A DNA stretch of 64,000 bases from Desulfosporosinus metallidurans (GTDB lineage: Bacteria; Bacillota; Desulfitobacteriia; Desulfitobacteriales; Desulfitobacteriaceae): positions 1 through 64,000 of the forward strand of contig NZ_MLBF01000017.1 in assembly GCF_001936615.1 (NCBI RefSeq), given 5' to 3'. The translations under genes and the position numbers were made by a program. Numbering within the stretch: position 1 is the stretch's first letter; every line of letters begins with the position of its first letter. Of this stretch, positions 36,958 to 46,181 are shown in pieces. Below the pieces are notes generated by a model that made no database searches, was not told the origin of the DNA, and was given only the letters and a program-made list of their open reading frames with translations.

Positions 36958-38384
36958 AATAAAGACTCATAGATTTCGATGTAAGCATTTGCCGATCTGT
37001 CCCAACTAAAATCGCTCTTCAATGCATTCTGACGAATACTATCCCAGACCAGCTTATCCTCATAGTATAGTCGCACTGCCCGTTGCACCGCAAACAACAA
37101 TTCATGAGCATTATAATTGACAAAATTAAATCCATTACCTTGACCAGTCATTTCATTATAGGGCAGGATTGTATCCTTTAACCCCCCTGTTTCCCGTACG
37201 ATCGGAACCGTCCCATAGCGCATGGCGATCATCTGAGAAATACCGCAGGGTTCAAAACGAGAGGGCATCAATAACATGTCTGCCCCTCCATAAATTTCAT
37301 GTGCTAGTTTATCAGAGAATTCTAATCTTATCGCCAGTTTTTCGGAGTATTTTGAGGCGAAATAACGCAACATTTCTTCATATCTGTCTTCTCCTGTTCC
37401 GAGGATAACCATCTGAACATCGAGCTCAAGTATTTCTTCCATAACGTGGGCCAATAGATCCACGCCTTTCTGGTCTACCAGTCGAGATACCATCCCCAGT
37501 ACTGCCCTATCTCCTCGAACCGGAAGTCCAAAAATTCGTTGTAAGTGCTTTTTGTTTTCTTCTTTAGCAAGAGGAAAATTGCTATACGGCATGACAAGAT
37601 AGGGATCCTTCATCGGATCATAGACCTCATAGTCAATGCCATTAAGGATGCCCACTAGAACTTCACTTCTTTTTTTTAGAAGTCCATCAAGTTTTTCTCC
37701 GTAATAAGGATTTTTGATCTCCTCTGCATACGTCGGACTCACCGTCGTAATCCGATCTGCATAAAGTAGAGCCGCCTTCATAAAATTAACCGCGCCATGA
37801 AATTCCAAGGTATTTTCCGTAAAATACTCCATTCCGAGCCCCACGATATCTCCCAGAACTTCCTTAGGGAAAATCCCCTGATAGTTAAGGTTATGAATTG
37901 TAAATATAGTTTTTATCGGGTAATATAGGGGCTCCCGGCTATAAAACTCTCTAAGCATGAGCGGGATTAATGCCGTATGCCAATCATGACAATGTAAGAT
38001 ATCCGGTTTAAACTCAGGTATGTGGATTAAGCTTTCTAGGGCGGCACGGGAAAAAAAAGCAAATCGTTCCGCATCATCATATTCCCCATAAACACGGGGG
38101 CGTGAAAAATAATACTCGTTGTCAATAAAATAATAATGAACCCCTTGATAAACCAACTCATCCAAGCCACAATATTGTTTTCGCCAAGCAACTTGGACAT
38201 CGAAATGGGCCAGATGTATAAACTCTCTTTGAAACTTTTCTGGGATGGTGCTGTACTTGGGCATAATAACGCGTACATCTACCCCTTGTTTATGCAAGAA
38301 GGCAGGTAATGAACCCATTACTTCCCCCAAACCACCGGTTTTAACAAAAGGATCCGCTTCTGCAGTCACAAAAACCAGTTTCAT
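36954..38384 (-). CDS. glgA: Glycogen synthase (ADP-glucose)
   Basis: A 476-residue GT5 glycosyltransferase of standard length. The ADP-glucose-binding KTGGLGEVMGSLP motif is at residues 15-27 and the C-terminal Rossmann half has GMVSRLVDQKGVDLL, SRFEPCGISQMIAMRYGT and VRETGGLKDTI. It adds glucose from ADP-glucose to glycogen in the cytoplasm. Fifth gene of the operon, 20 bp behind glgD and overlapping the amylase fusion by the ATGA at 36954-36957. Confidence 0.97.
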   Translation of the reverse strand: MKLVFVTAEADPFVKTGGLGEVMGSLPAFLHKQGVDVRVIMPKYSTIPEKFQREFIHLAHFDVQVAWRKQYCGLDELVYQGVHYYFIDNEYYFSRPRVYGEYDDAERFAFFSRAALESLIHIPEFKPDILHCHDWHTALIPLMLREFYSREPLYYPIKTIFTIHNLNYQGIFPKEVLGDIVGLGMEYFTENTLEFHGAVNFMKAALLYADRITTVSPTYAEEIKNPYYGEKLDGLLKKRSEVLVGILNGIDYEVYDPMKDPYLVMPYSNFPLAKEENKKHLQRIFGLPVRGDRAVLGMVSRLVDQKGVDLLAHVMEEILELDVQMVILGTGEDRYEEMLRYFASKYSEKLAIRLEFSDKLAHEIYGGADMLLMPSRFEPCGISQMIAMRYGTVPIVRETGGLKDTILPYNEMTGQGNGFNFVNYNAHELLFAVQRAVRLYYEDKLVWDSIRQNALKSDFSWDRSANAYIEIYESLL

Positions 38385-38404
38385 ACTCTCCCGCCTTTCA
38401 AAGT

Positions 38405-39529
38405 CTAGATCACTGTTCTTTTGAGGACAACTAAAGGATTATTCAAACTCCCTTTTAAGACATTTTTTCCATTAACCGTTACCGATTTATCGAGAACTGC
38501 ATAGTCCGTTTGAGCCTGTGCATGAATATGACATTTCGGAAGGATTATGCTGTTTTTAATTTTACACCCTTGCTCAACAATCACACCTCGGAAAATAATC
38601 GAGTTTACAACTTCTCCTGAGATAGAGCACCCACTAGCAATCAATGAGTTGCTGACTTCTGCCTGTGAAGTGTATTGAGTAGGGGGGTTATCCTTAATTT
38701 TTGTATGGATCTGATCTGCTCCCAACCATAATTTTCCTCGAACTTCTAGGTTCAGAAGATCCATACTTCTATCAAAGTATTCCTTAAGCGTGCGAATCGT
38801 CCCAATCAATGAACACGTTGGACTGCCATAGATTTTGAGGACTTCCAAATTTGAAGCAAAAATATCGATTAAGTTAATACACCCAATGGTGCTATACCTC
38901 TCAACAATATCCAACAAAATCTTGCGTCGGATTATTAACATATTGACAAAATGAGATTGGACAAGCATTCCCCTTTCGAGAGCTTTTTTGTCTAGAATAT
39001 TAGACACTTTCTGTCCCTCATCCATCTCAAGAACTATCCCATCCGTCTGATCACCCGAATTAGCGATTCCTTTATAAATCAAGGTAACGTCGGCCTGCTT
39101 GTCATTATGAAATTCCAGCACATTCTTGAAATTCACATTAAATATTTGTTCACCGCTACAGATGATAACATTTTCTGCAAAATCGTTTTGCAAATACTCT
39201 AGATTAGTTTGTAAATCCTTAACACAAAACGTATGATTGTTCCCTGACAAACCATGGTTGGCTCCGGGCAAAATAAACAACCCTCCATCTTTCCGATCCA
39301 AAAACCAGGCTTTACCTGCTCCCAAGTGATCTAGAAGCGGTCTATAATGGTGTGGCGTAACCACTCCAATCGTTCTTATTCCGGAGTTAACCATGCTAGA
39401 CAACGCGAAATCGAGTATTCGATATCGTCCTCCAAAAGGAACTGCAGCTATTGGTCTTTTTAGTGCAAGCCCTTGTAAGTTGTCAGTTGCGCTATTAGCA
39501 TAAATAATCCCTATAGCGTTCGACATCAT
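38405..39529 (-). CDS. glgD: GlgD, non-catalytic ADP-glucose pyrophosphorylase subunit
   Basis: A 374-residue nucleotidyltransferase-fold protein paired with GlgC in many Firmicutes. It keeps the N-terminal fold (IAAVPFGGRYRILDFALSSMVNSG) but lacks the GGxGxRL loop that opens GlgC, which fits the modulating role of GlgD. The C-terminal left-handed beta helix has the hexapeptide pattern (IASGCSISGEVVNSIIFRG). It lies 13 bp behind glgC and is probably made with it as a heterotetramer. Confidence 0.94.
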   Translation of the reverse strand: MMSNAIGIIYANSATDNLQGLALKRPIAAVPFGGRYRILDFALSSMVNSGIRTIGVVTPHHYRPLLDHLGAGKAWFLDRKDGGLFILPGANHGLSGNNHTFCVKDLQTNLEYLQNDFAENVIICSGEQIFNVNFKNVLEFHNDKQADVTLIYKGIANSGDQTDGIVLEMDEGQKVSNILDKKALERGMLVQSHFVNMLIIRRKILLDIVERYSTIGCINLIDIFASNLEVLKIYGSPTCSLIGTIRTLKEYFDRSMDLLNLEVRGKLWLGADQIHTKIKDNPPTQYTSQAEVSNSLIASGCSISGEVVNSIIFRGVIVEQGCKIKNSIILPKCHIHAQAQTDYAVLDKSVTVNGKNVLKGSLNNPLVVLKRTVI

Positions 39530-39542
39530 TGCTAACCACCTT

Positions 39543-40742
39543 TCAAATCACCTGGGGCCTGTAGACATTCTCACCCTCTTTAATCACAGAACCTTCAGGA
39601 ATAATATGATGATCCTCAATAACCGTAATCCCTGCTTGATCTGAAGCGCTTCGTCCCTCAGCGCCGACATTACAGTGACGCATAATTTCCGCATTTTCCC
39701 CAACAATCGTTTTTCGAATGACCGATCCAGTGTGAACTTTTGCATACGGTAATAATATTGAATCCTTAATTTGTACCCCTTTACCCACATAAACCCCAGG
39801 TGCTAGGATTGAATTGTTCACCTCGCCATGAATAATACACCCATTACAAACCAAACTGTTCTCTATTTTCGCTGTAGACCCAACAAAGTGCGGGGGTAAG
39901 ATATCTTCATTCGAAAAGATCCGAAACTTCGGATCGAAAATATTAAGGAAGTGGCCCTCTCTTAAGGACTCCATATTGGCATTATAATAGCTTTCAATCG
40001 TACCAACATCTCGCCAATACCCCTGAAACTTGTACGCATAGACTCGTTTCTCTTGTTCTAGCTGCTGAGGGATGATGTTTTGACCAAAGTCGTGCTGAGA
40101 CTGATCGTCGCTCGCATCTGCAATTAACGCCTGCTTAAGTGTTGACCAATTGAAAATATAAACTCCCATCGAAGCAAGATTACTATCTGGTTGAGTAGGC
40201 TTTTCTGTAAACTTTGTGATCCGTTCATCTCCATCAACGGTTAGGATTCCGAACCGTGAAGCTTCCTCCCAAGGAACTTTAATCGTTGCAAGGGTTATTT
40301 CCGAATTCTTCTCTTTATGAAACTTTAACATTAGAGCATAATCCATTCTGTAGACATGATCCCCGGAAAGAATAATCACATATTCAGGATCGTAAAAATC
40401 AATAAATTCGTAATTTTGGTAAACGGCATTCGCTGTTCCGTTATACCAACTTCCTTCTTTTTCACCCAGAAAAGGGGGAAGAATATGCACTCCGCCAAAA
40501 GGATTATCTAGGTCCCAGGCTGAACCCAAACCGATATAGGAATTAAGCAGTAATGGCTTATATTGGATAAGAACACCAACTGTATCAATGTTTGAATTTG
40601 TACAGTTACTCAAGGTAAAGTCAATAATTCTATACTTACCACAGAAGGAAACAGCAGGTTTAGCCCGCCTTCGAGTTAGACCACCTAATCTGCTTCCTTG
40701 TCCACCTGCTAACAGCATTGCTACACATTCCTGCTTGCGCAT
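39543..40742 (-). CDS. glgC: Glucose-1-phosphate adenylyltransferase
   Basis: A 399-residue enzyme that makes ADP-glucose from ATP and glucose-1-phosphate, the committed step of glycogen synthesis. The nucleotide loop [21 protein letters not shown] (about 9-29), [15 protein letters not shown], the catalytic [12 protein letters not shown] and the glucose-1-phosphate site around ASMGVYIF and FTEKPTQP are present. A C-terminal beta-helix follows. It shares the operon with glgD, glgA, glgP and glgB. Confidence 0.97.
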   Translation of the reverse strand: MRKQECVAMLLAGGQGSRLGGLTRRRAKPAVSFCGKYRIIDFTLSNCTNSNIDTVGVLIQYKPLLLNSYIGLGSAWDLDNPFGGVHILPPFLGEKEGSWYNGTANAVYQNYEFIDFYDPEYVIILSGDHVYRMDYALMLKFHKEKNSEITLATIKVPWEEASRFGILTVDGDERITKFTEKPTQPDSNLASMGVYIFNWSTLKQALIADASDDQSQHDFGQNIIPQQLEQEKRVYAYKFQGYWRDVGTIESYYNANMESLREGHFLNIFDPKFRIFSNEDILPPHFVGSTAKIENSLVCNGCIIHGEVNNSILAPGVYVGKGVQIKDSILLPYAKVHTGSVIRKTIVGENAEIMRHCNVGAEGRSASDQAGITVIEDHHIIPEGSVIKEGENVYRPQVI

Positions 40743-40813
40743 ACCTGTTTCCCCTTCCTCTTAATCTGTATAACCTTATAACTGTTCTCATGTTGAACCT
40801 ACCTTACAAACCT

Positions 40814-43279
40814 TTAACTACACGTTAGGTTATTAATGGTACGGTATTTGATTTTCCATATCTTATCAGCATATTCTCTAATTGTCCTATCACTCGAGAA
40901 AATCCCAGACTCTGCAATGTTGACCAAGGAAATTCGGTTCCATTCTTCTTGATTTAAATAAAGTGTTTGGAGCTTTTCATGCATTTCAAGATAAGAACGA
41001 AAATCTTTTAGGACAAAAAATTCATCATTATAGATCATCAGTGAATCGTATAATACCCTGAATTCTTCCCCCATATTATCGAAAAATCCTCTACTTAATT
41101 GATCCACACACCTTCGAATATCGGCGCTAGCGTGGTATTCATCCCAAGGCTTATACCCGCCATTTCGGGTGTAATTCAAGACCTGTTCGGCAGTAAGGCC
41201 AAAGATGAAGCTATTTTCCTCGCCCACCGCCTCTTTAATTTCTACATTGGCTCCATCCAAAGTTCCCAAGGTAAGGGCACCATTCATCATAAATTTCATA
41301 TTCCCGGTCCCTGAAGCCTCTTTACTCGCTGTCGAAATCTGTTCACTAATGTTTGCCGCAGGATAAATTAGTTCTGCCTGCGTCACATTGAAATTCTCTA
41401 AAAATATGACCTTTAGTTTTTCGCTAACTTTGGGATTATGCTCTATTTTCTGACTCAGAGCATAAATAAGCTTAATTACGGTTTTTGCATAATGGTAGCT
41501 TGGTGCTGCTTTTCCACCGAAAATAAAGGTTTGCGAACCCGTTAATGACTCCGGGTCGTTCAAAGCCTTATTGTATAAGTGCATGATCTTCAGCACATTG
41601 AGCAATTGTCGTTTATAGGCATGAATTCTCTTCACTTGAACATCAAAAATTGACATAGGGTCAAGGTCAATCCCCTGTTTTGCCTTGACCTTTTCGGCCA
41701 ATCGGCATTTGTTTTCGTACTTGACTTTCGCGAGCTGTTCTAAAAAACTCGGATCATCCTTTAACCCATGAAGTTTCCGGAGTTCTCCGGCATCTTCCTT
41801 CCAGGTTGGACCTATTGCCTCCGTTATCAGGCTAGACAATTTAGGATTCGCGGCTAACAGAAATCTCCTGTAATTAACACCATTTGTTTTATTATTAAAT
41901 TTATAACTAAAAATCCGATAGAACTCTTTAAAGACCTCCTTCTTAAGGATTTCGGTATGTAATTGCGCAACCCCATTTACTGATGAGCTCCCGATAATTG
42001 CCAAATTAGCCATCCGAACATACCCATCTTTGAGAATTTGAGTGTTGTTAATCACCTCCTCCTTATCCAAAAATCTGCGCTTTAAATCTTCCTTAAATCT
42101 TCGATCGATTTCCTCTATAATCTGATAGATCCTAGGCAAAAGGCTTTTAACCATATCAATCGGCCATTTTTCCATGGCTTCAGGCATAATGGTATGATTG
42201 GTAAACGATAAGGTGTTGACTGTGATATTCCAAGCCTCATCCCATCCCATTCCTTCTTCATCAATCAGGATACGTATCAGCTCAGGGATACACATTACGG
42301 GATGAGTATCATTGATATGAACGGCCACCCGTCGCGAGAAGTCTTGCAATGAACTTAAATTATTTCTTTTTTTGTAACTCCGCACGATGGACCCTAACCC
42401 AGCGGCAACAAAAAAATATTCCTGTTTAAGCCTTAGCTCTCTTCCAGCGCGACTACTATCGTCCGGATAAAGAATATAAGAAATCGATTCAACCTCTGAT
42501 TTATAGCTTGTTGCCTGATCAAATTCCCCACGATTGAAACAGGCCAAATCCAGTTCTCCACAGGTTGTTTCAGCACTCCATAACCTTAAGTTGTTAATAT
42601 ACAAAGGATTATCATAGCTCGCAATCGGGACATCATAAGGAACAGCCAGTACCGCTTCATAGTTTTCATGATAAAACGCTACTCGCCCCTCTTTTACCTC
42701 CGTTCTTACATTACCTTTAAATTTTACAACAATGGCCTTTTCCGGCTTGCGCGTTTCCCAAGGATAACCATTCTTTAGCCAATTGTCCGCCACCTCAACC
42801 TGATTTCCTGCCACAATTTTTTGTTCGAATAATCCATACTGATAGCGAATCCCATTACCATGTCCCCCAATTCCTAAGAAGGCCATTGAGTCGAGGAAAC
42901 ACGCTGCCAATCTTCCTAAACCTCCATTACCCAAGCCCGGATCCGCTTCTTGCTCCAAGAGATCATCAAGATTGATATCCAACTCAGATAAACCTTCTCT
43001 GACGAGATCCTCTATTTGGAAATTGACCAAATAATTATGGAGAAGCTTGCCAATCAGAAACTCCATCGAAAAATAATAAACTTGCTTTCCCGGCGATATA
43101 GAATTTCTGTTGATGGCCCGATATAAACTCATTTTTTCTTTCATCAATACGACCAAGGCACTAAATTTATCCCAAAGGCTTGCTTCATCAGGGGTTATCC
43201 CTTCCCCCTCAATCAACTTCGTCAGATAGGCCTGCTTAAAGCTGTCTTTATCCGAAAACATACTGTTTGTTTCCTCCAA
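40814..43279 (-). CDS. glgP: Glycogen/starch phosphorylase
   Basis: An 821-residue GT35 enzyme releasing glucose-1-phosphate from glycogen ends with phosphate. The PLP lysine is in EASGTGNMKFMMNGALTLGT (about 660-680), and NDTHP (catalytic region), LGNGGLGRLAACFLDS and VKRIHAYKRQLLN are intact. Length is standard for a bacterial phosphorylase. It starts 4 bp after the end of glgB and lies 71 bp before glgC in the same direction. Having synthesis and breakdown in one operon implies that storage is controlled mainly at enzyme level. Confidence 0.97.
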   Translation of the reverse strand: MEETNSMFSDKDSFKQAYLTKLIEGEGITPDEASLWDKFSALVVLMKEKMSLYRAINRNSISPGKQVYYFSMEFLIGKLLHNYLVNFQIEDLVREGLSELDINLDDLLEQEADPGLGNGGLGRLAACFLDSMAFLGIGGHGNGIRYQYGLFEQKIVAGNQVEVADNWLKNGYPWETRKPEKAIVVKFKGNVRTEVKEGRVAFYHENYEAVLAVPYDVPIASYDNPLYINNLRLWSAETTCGELDLACFNRGEFDQATSYKSEVESISYILYPDDSSRAGRELRLKQEYFFVAAGLGSIVRSYKKRNNLSSLQDFSRRVAVHINDTHPVMCIPELIRILIDEEGMGWDEAWNITVNTLSFTNHTIMPEAMEKWPIDMVKSLLPRIYQIIEEIDRRFKEDLKRRFLDKEEVINNTQILKDGYVRMANLAIIGSSSVNGVAQLHTEILKKEVFKEFYRIFSYKFNNKTNGVNYRRFLLAANPKLSSLITEAIGPTWKEDAGELRKLHGLKDDPSFLEQLAKVKYENKCRLAEKVKAKQGIDLDPMSIFDVQVKRIHAYKRQLLNVLKIMHLYNKALNDPESLTGSQTFIFGGKAAPSYHYAKTVIKLIYALSQKIEHNPKVSEKLKVIFLENFNVTQAELIYPAANISEQISTASKEASGTGNMKFMMNGALTLGTLDGANVEIKEAVGEENSFIFGLTAEQVLNYTRNGGYKPWDEYHASADIRRCVDQLSRGFFDNMGEEFRVLYDSLMIYNDEFFVLKDFRSYLEMHEKLQTLYLNQEEWNRISLVNIAESGIFSSDRTIREYADKIWKIKYRTINNLTCS

Positions 43280-43282
43280 TAC

Positions 43283-45226
43283 TTAACCATTCAACTTTGG
43301 TGTCTTTGGTGTCTTTGGTGTCTTTGGTTTCAATATAATTATTGCTAAAGGAGCCACGTTAAGTGTTAGAGAAAATTGTTGATTATGCCATGAAACCTTC
43401 TCGGCGATGAGCAATGACCGGTTGAATTGACCCTTCCCTCCATAAATCTCTTGATCAGAATTAAAGAGTTCCTGATAAATTCCCTTGTTTGGAACTCCAA
43501 CACGAAAATTTTCATAACTATTGGCTTGGAAATTAATCAAGATGATGAGGAAATCGTCAGGACTTTGTGCTTTCCGAGAAAATACTAAAATGCTCTGTTG
43601 ATGATTATTGACATCAATCCATTCAAAACCGGACCAATCCTGTTCGTTTTCCCAGAGGGCTTTTTCTTGCCGATAAAGTTGATTCAAAGCACTCACGAAA
43701 TTTTGATGCTTTTTATGCATCTCATACTCCAATAGGAACCAATCCAGTTCCGCATCATCACGCCACTCGATAAACTGGGCCAACTCCCCGCCCATAAACA
43801 CTAATTTTTTACCTGGATGACACATCCAGTACCCGTATAAACTTCTGAGTCCTGCAAATTTTTGCCAGTAGTCGCCCGGCATTCTACCTAATAAGGACTT
43901 TTTGCCATGAACAACCTCATCATGTGACAGAGGAAGAATGAAATTTTCGGAAAAGGCATAGGTCAAAGAGAACGTCAATAATTGATGGTTGTCTTTACGC
44001 AAAGGAAAATCGAGACTCATATACCTCAGAGTATCATTCATCCAACCCATATTCCATTTATAATTATAGCCAAGTCCATCCACATACGGTGGATAGGTTA
44101 CCAGCGGCCAGTCGGTCGATTCCTCAGCAATCATTAATGTCCCAGGAAAACATTGCAAAACCACTTCATTCAATCTTTGCATAAAAGCTACGGCTTGAAG
44201 ATTCTCTCTCCCTCCCTTAACGTTACGCCTCAATGAATGTCCAGTTTTACCAAAATCCAAGTAGAGCATACTGCTTACCCCATCCACTCGCAGCCCATCG
44301 ACATGGAATTTGTCAAACCAAAACACCGCGTTAGAAATGAGATAACTCCACACCTCAGTTTTTGCAAAATCAAAGTTATAAGTTCCCCATTGTTGATTTT
44401 CTTCGCTTTCAAAAACTGACCTTCCATTAAATTGACCTAACCCATGAGCATCTTTACAAAAATGACCCGGTACCCAGTCGAGAATAACCCCGATCCCAGC
44501 TTGATGACATTGATTCATAAAATACATAAAATCATCTGGATCGCCGAATCTGCTCGTACATGAGTAATACCCAGTCACTTGATAGCCCCAGGAACCATCA
44601 AAAGGATGTTCCATAATGGGCATCAATTCAAGATGGGTATATCCCATTTTTAGCACATAGCCTAGCAACTCTGTGGCTAAAGTTCGCCAATTATAATAGC
44701 TTCCGTCCTCGTTCCTTCTCCAGGAACCTAAATGAACTTCATAAATCAAAAGGGGCTTCTCCAGTACGTTAAACCCTTTTCTCTGTTCCATCCAAACTTG
44801 ATCTTGCCAATTAAAACCCTCGAGCGAAAAAATGATCGATGCTGTAGCAGGTCTTAACTCTGAGAAAAAAGCATAGGGATCGGATTTCAGAAACACCCGT
44901 CCGTCCTTCGTCTGTATTTCATATTTGTATAATTGCCCTTGGAGAACCTCCGGTACAAAGAGTGTCCACACTCCGCTACTCCCAATTTCAACCATCGAGC
45001 TATTTGTGGAACACCAATTATTAAACTCTCCGACAAGACAAACATGGAGCGCGTTAGGCGCCCAAACTGCAAAATGCGTCCCCTGAATCCCATCGCGTTC
45101 TATGATATGTGCACCAAATTTGAAGTAACTACGGTACAGTTCTCCACGATTAAAAAGGTATATTTCATCCTGATCAAGAAAGCACTTCTTGTCTATTAAA
45201 ATCACAACCTTTTTACTTTGTTTCAA
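43283..45226 (-). CDS. glgB: 1,4-alpha-glucan branching enzyme
   Basis: A 647-residue GH13 branching enzyme. An N-terminal carbohydrate-binding module (about 45-140, GTHFAVWAPNALHVCLVGEF) is followed by the barrel with VILDWVPGHF, FHVDGLRVDGVSSML (nucleophile aspartate), IAEESTDWP (acid glutamate) and LPLSHDEVVHGK. First gene of the operon. The frame opens at TTG 45226 with a poor ribosome binding site; a downstream in-frame start is possible. The C-terminus carries a (Lys-Thr-Pro)3 stretch encoded by three copies of a 9-bp unit. Confidence 0.95.
   Translation of the reverse strand: MKQSKKVVILIDKKCFLDQDEIYLFNRGELYRSYFKFGAHIIERDGIQGTHFAVWAPNALHVCLVGEFNNWCSTNSSMVEIGSSGVWTLFVPEVLQGQLYKYEIQTKDGRVFLKSDPYAFFSELRPATASIIFSLEGFNWQDQVWMEQRKGFNVLEKPLLIYEVHLGSWRRNEDGSYYNWRTLATELLGYVLKMGYTHLELMPIMEHPFDGSWGYQVTGYYSCTSRFGDPDDFMYFMNQCHQAGIGVILDWVPGHFCKDAHGLGQFNGRSVFESEENQQWGTYNFDFAKTEVWSYLISNAVFWFDKFHVDGLRVDGVSSMLYLDFGKTGHSLRRNVKGGRENLQAVAFMQRLNEVVLQCFPGTLMIAEESTDWPLVTYPPYVDGLGYNYKWNMGWMNDTLRYMSLDFPLRKDNHQLLTFSLTYAFSENFILPLSHDEVVHGKKSLLGRMPGDYWQKFAGLRSLYGYWMCHPGKKLVFMGGELAQFIEWRDDAELDWFLLEYEMHKKHQNFVSALNQLYRQEKALWENEQDWSGFEWIDVNNHQQSILVFSRKAQSPDDFLIILINFQANSYENFRVGVPNKGIYQELFNSDQEIYGGKGQFNRSLLIAEKVSWHNQQFSLTLNVAPLAIIILKPKTPKTPKTPKLNG
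43297..43330. repeat. 9-bp tandem repeat in glgB 3' end
   Basis: GGTGTCTTT is present in about three and a half tandem copies and encodes KTPKTPKTPK at the end of GlgB. It keeps the frame when copy number changes. Confidence 0.8.
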
Positions 45227-45270
45227 ACCACGAATATCAACCTTTATGGGGAAAATGGTGATTTTAATGT

Positions 45271-45300
45271 CTCTAGGGAATCATCATTGATCCCCTAGAG
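45271..45300 (-). terminator. Hairpin after korB
   Basis: CTCTAGGG (45271-45278) pairs with CCCTAGAG (45293-45300). The minus strand continues without a T-run, so read-through from kor into the glycogen operon is possible. Confidence 0.4.
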
Positions 45301-45311
45301 CAAACAGAAGT

Positions 45312-46181
45312 CTATTCAAGTTCTTTCATATACCTCTCAGCATCTTGCGGTTTCCAGACCCGGTCAACGAGCGAAGGTCGATCAGCCAACCAAACGAGGC
45401 GATCACTGAAGGTTGGTCTTTCCACGCGGTAGAAAATACCGACGGGTATTTTGTCTCCCCATTCCATGGCTTTTTCCAGCGCTCGGCTCAGATTACCCGT
45501 GTCATACTCCTCTGGTAATTCATAAACCCGATCCGCGTACCACCGATGGGTATTCACTTTATTAAAACTGACGCAGGGCTGGAGAATATCAATCAAGGCA
45601 TAGCCCGGATGGTTAATCGCTTCTTTCATGAGGTTAATGAGGTGTTCCTGACGTCCGGTGAAACCCCGAGCCACAAAACTCGCTCCAGCAGCCAAAGCCA
45701 ACATGAGCGGGTTAAGCGGTTGGTCTATATTACCATTCGTCTGGATTCCAGTCACCTGTCCAAGGGCTGTCGTCGGTGAAGCCTGCCCCTTAGTCAAAGC
45801 ATAGATCTGATTGTCATGGACAAAATGAGCTATATCCACATTACGCCGGATATTGTGAATGAAATGATTTCCGCCCTCTCCATACGTATCTCCATCACCG
45901 GAATGAACGATCACAGTTAGTTCAGGATTGACGATTTTCGCCGCCACTGCTGGCGGCAAAGCACGCCCGTGCAAGCCGTTAAAAACGTTGGTCCGTATAT
46001 AATGAGGAAGTTTTGCGGCCTGTCCAATTCCTGATACTATCAGGATTTCTTCCGGTCGCTTCTTTAATTCTAACAGGGCTGTCTTGATCGCCGTCAGAAT
46101 AGCAAAATTTCCACATCCCGGACACCAAGTGATTTCGTCATCAGACTCAAATAGTTCGTTGCTCTGTTGTTCGTTGGTCAC
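45312..46181 (-). CDS. korB: 2-oxoacid:ferredoxin oxidoreductase, beta subunit
   Basis: A 289-residue thiamine diphosphate subunit. The N-terminal cysteine motif WCPGCGNFAIL (C21, C24) and the thiamine/magnesium motif SGDGDTYGEGGNHFIHNIRRN (about 94-114) identify it; a further cysteine near LQPCVSFN completes the cluster ligands. With the alpha/gamma subunit it oxidises a 2-oxoacid with CoA and reduces ferredoxin. The two-subunit form with fused gamma-alpha is typical of 2-oxoglutarate ferredoxin oxidoreductases, but the substrate is not proven. It overlaps the preceding korA gene by 35 bp. Confidence 0.92.
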   Translation of the reverse strand: MTNEQQSNELFESDDEITWCPGCGNFAILTAIKTALLELKKRPEEILIVSGIGQAAKLPHYIRTNVFNGLHGRALPPAVAAKIVNPELTVIVHSGDGDTYGEGGNHFIHNIRRNVDIAHFVHDNQIYALTKGQASPTTALGQVTGIQTNGNIDQPLNPLMLALAAGASFVARGFTGRQEHLINLMKEAINHPGYALIDILQPCVSFNKVNTHRWYADRVYELPEEYDTGNLSRALEKAMEWGDKIPVGIFYRVERPTFSDRLVWLADRPSLVDRVWKPQDAERYMKELE

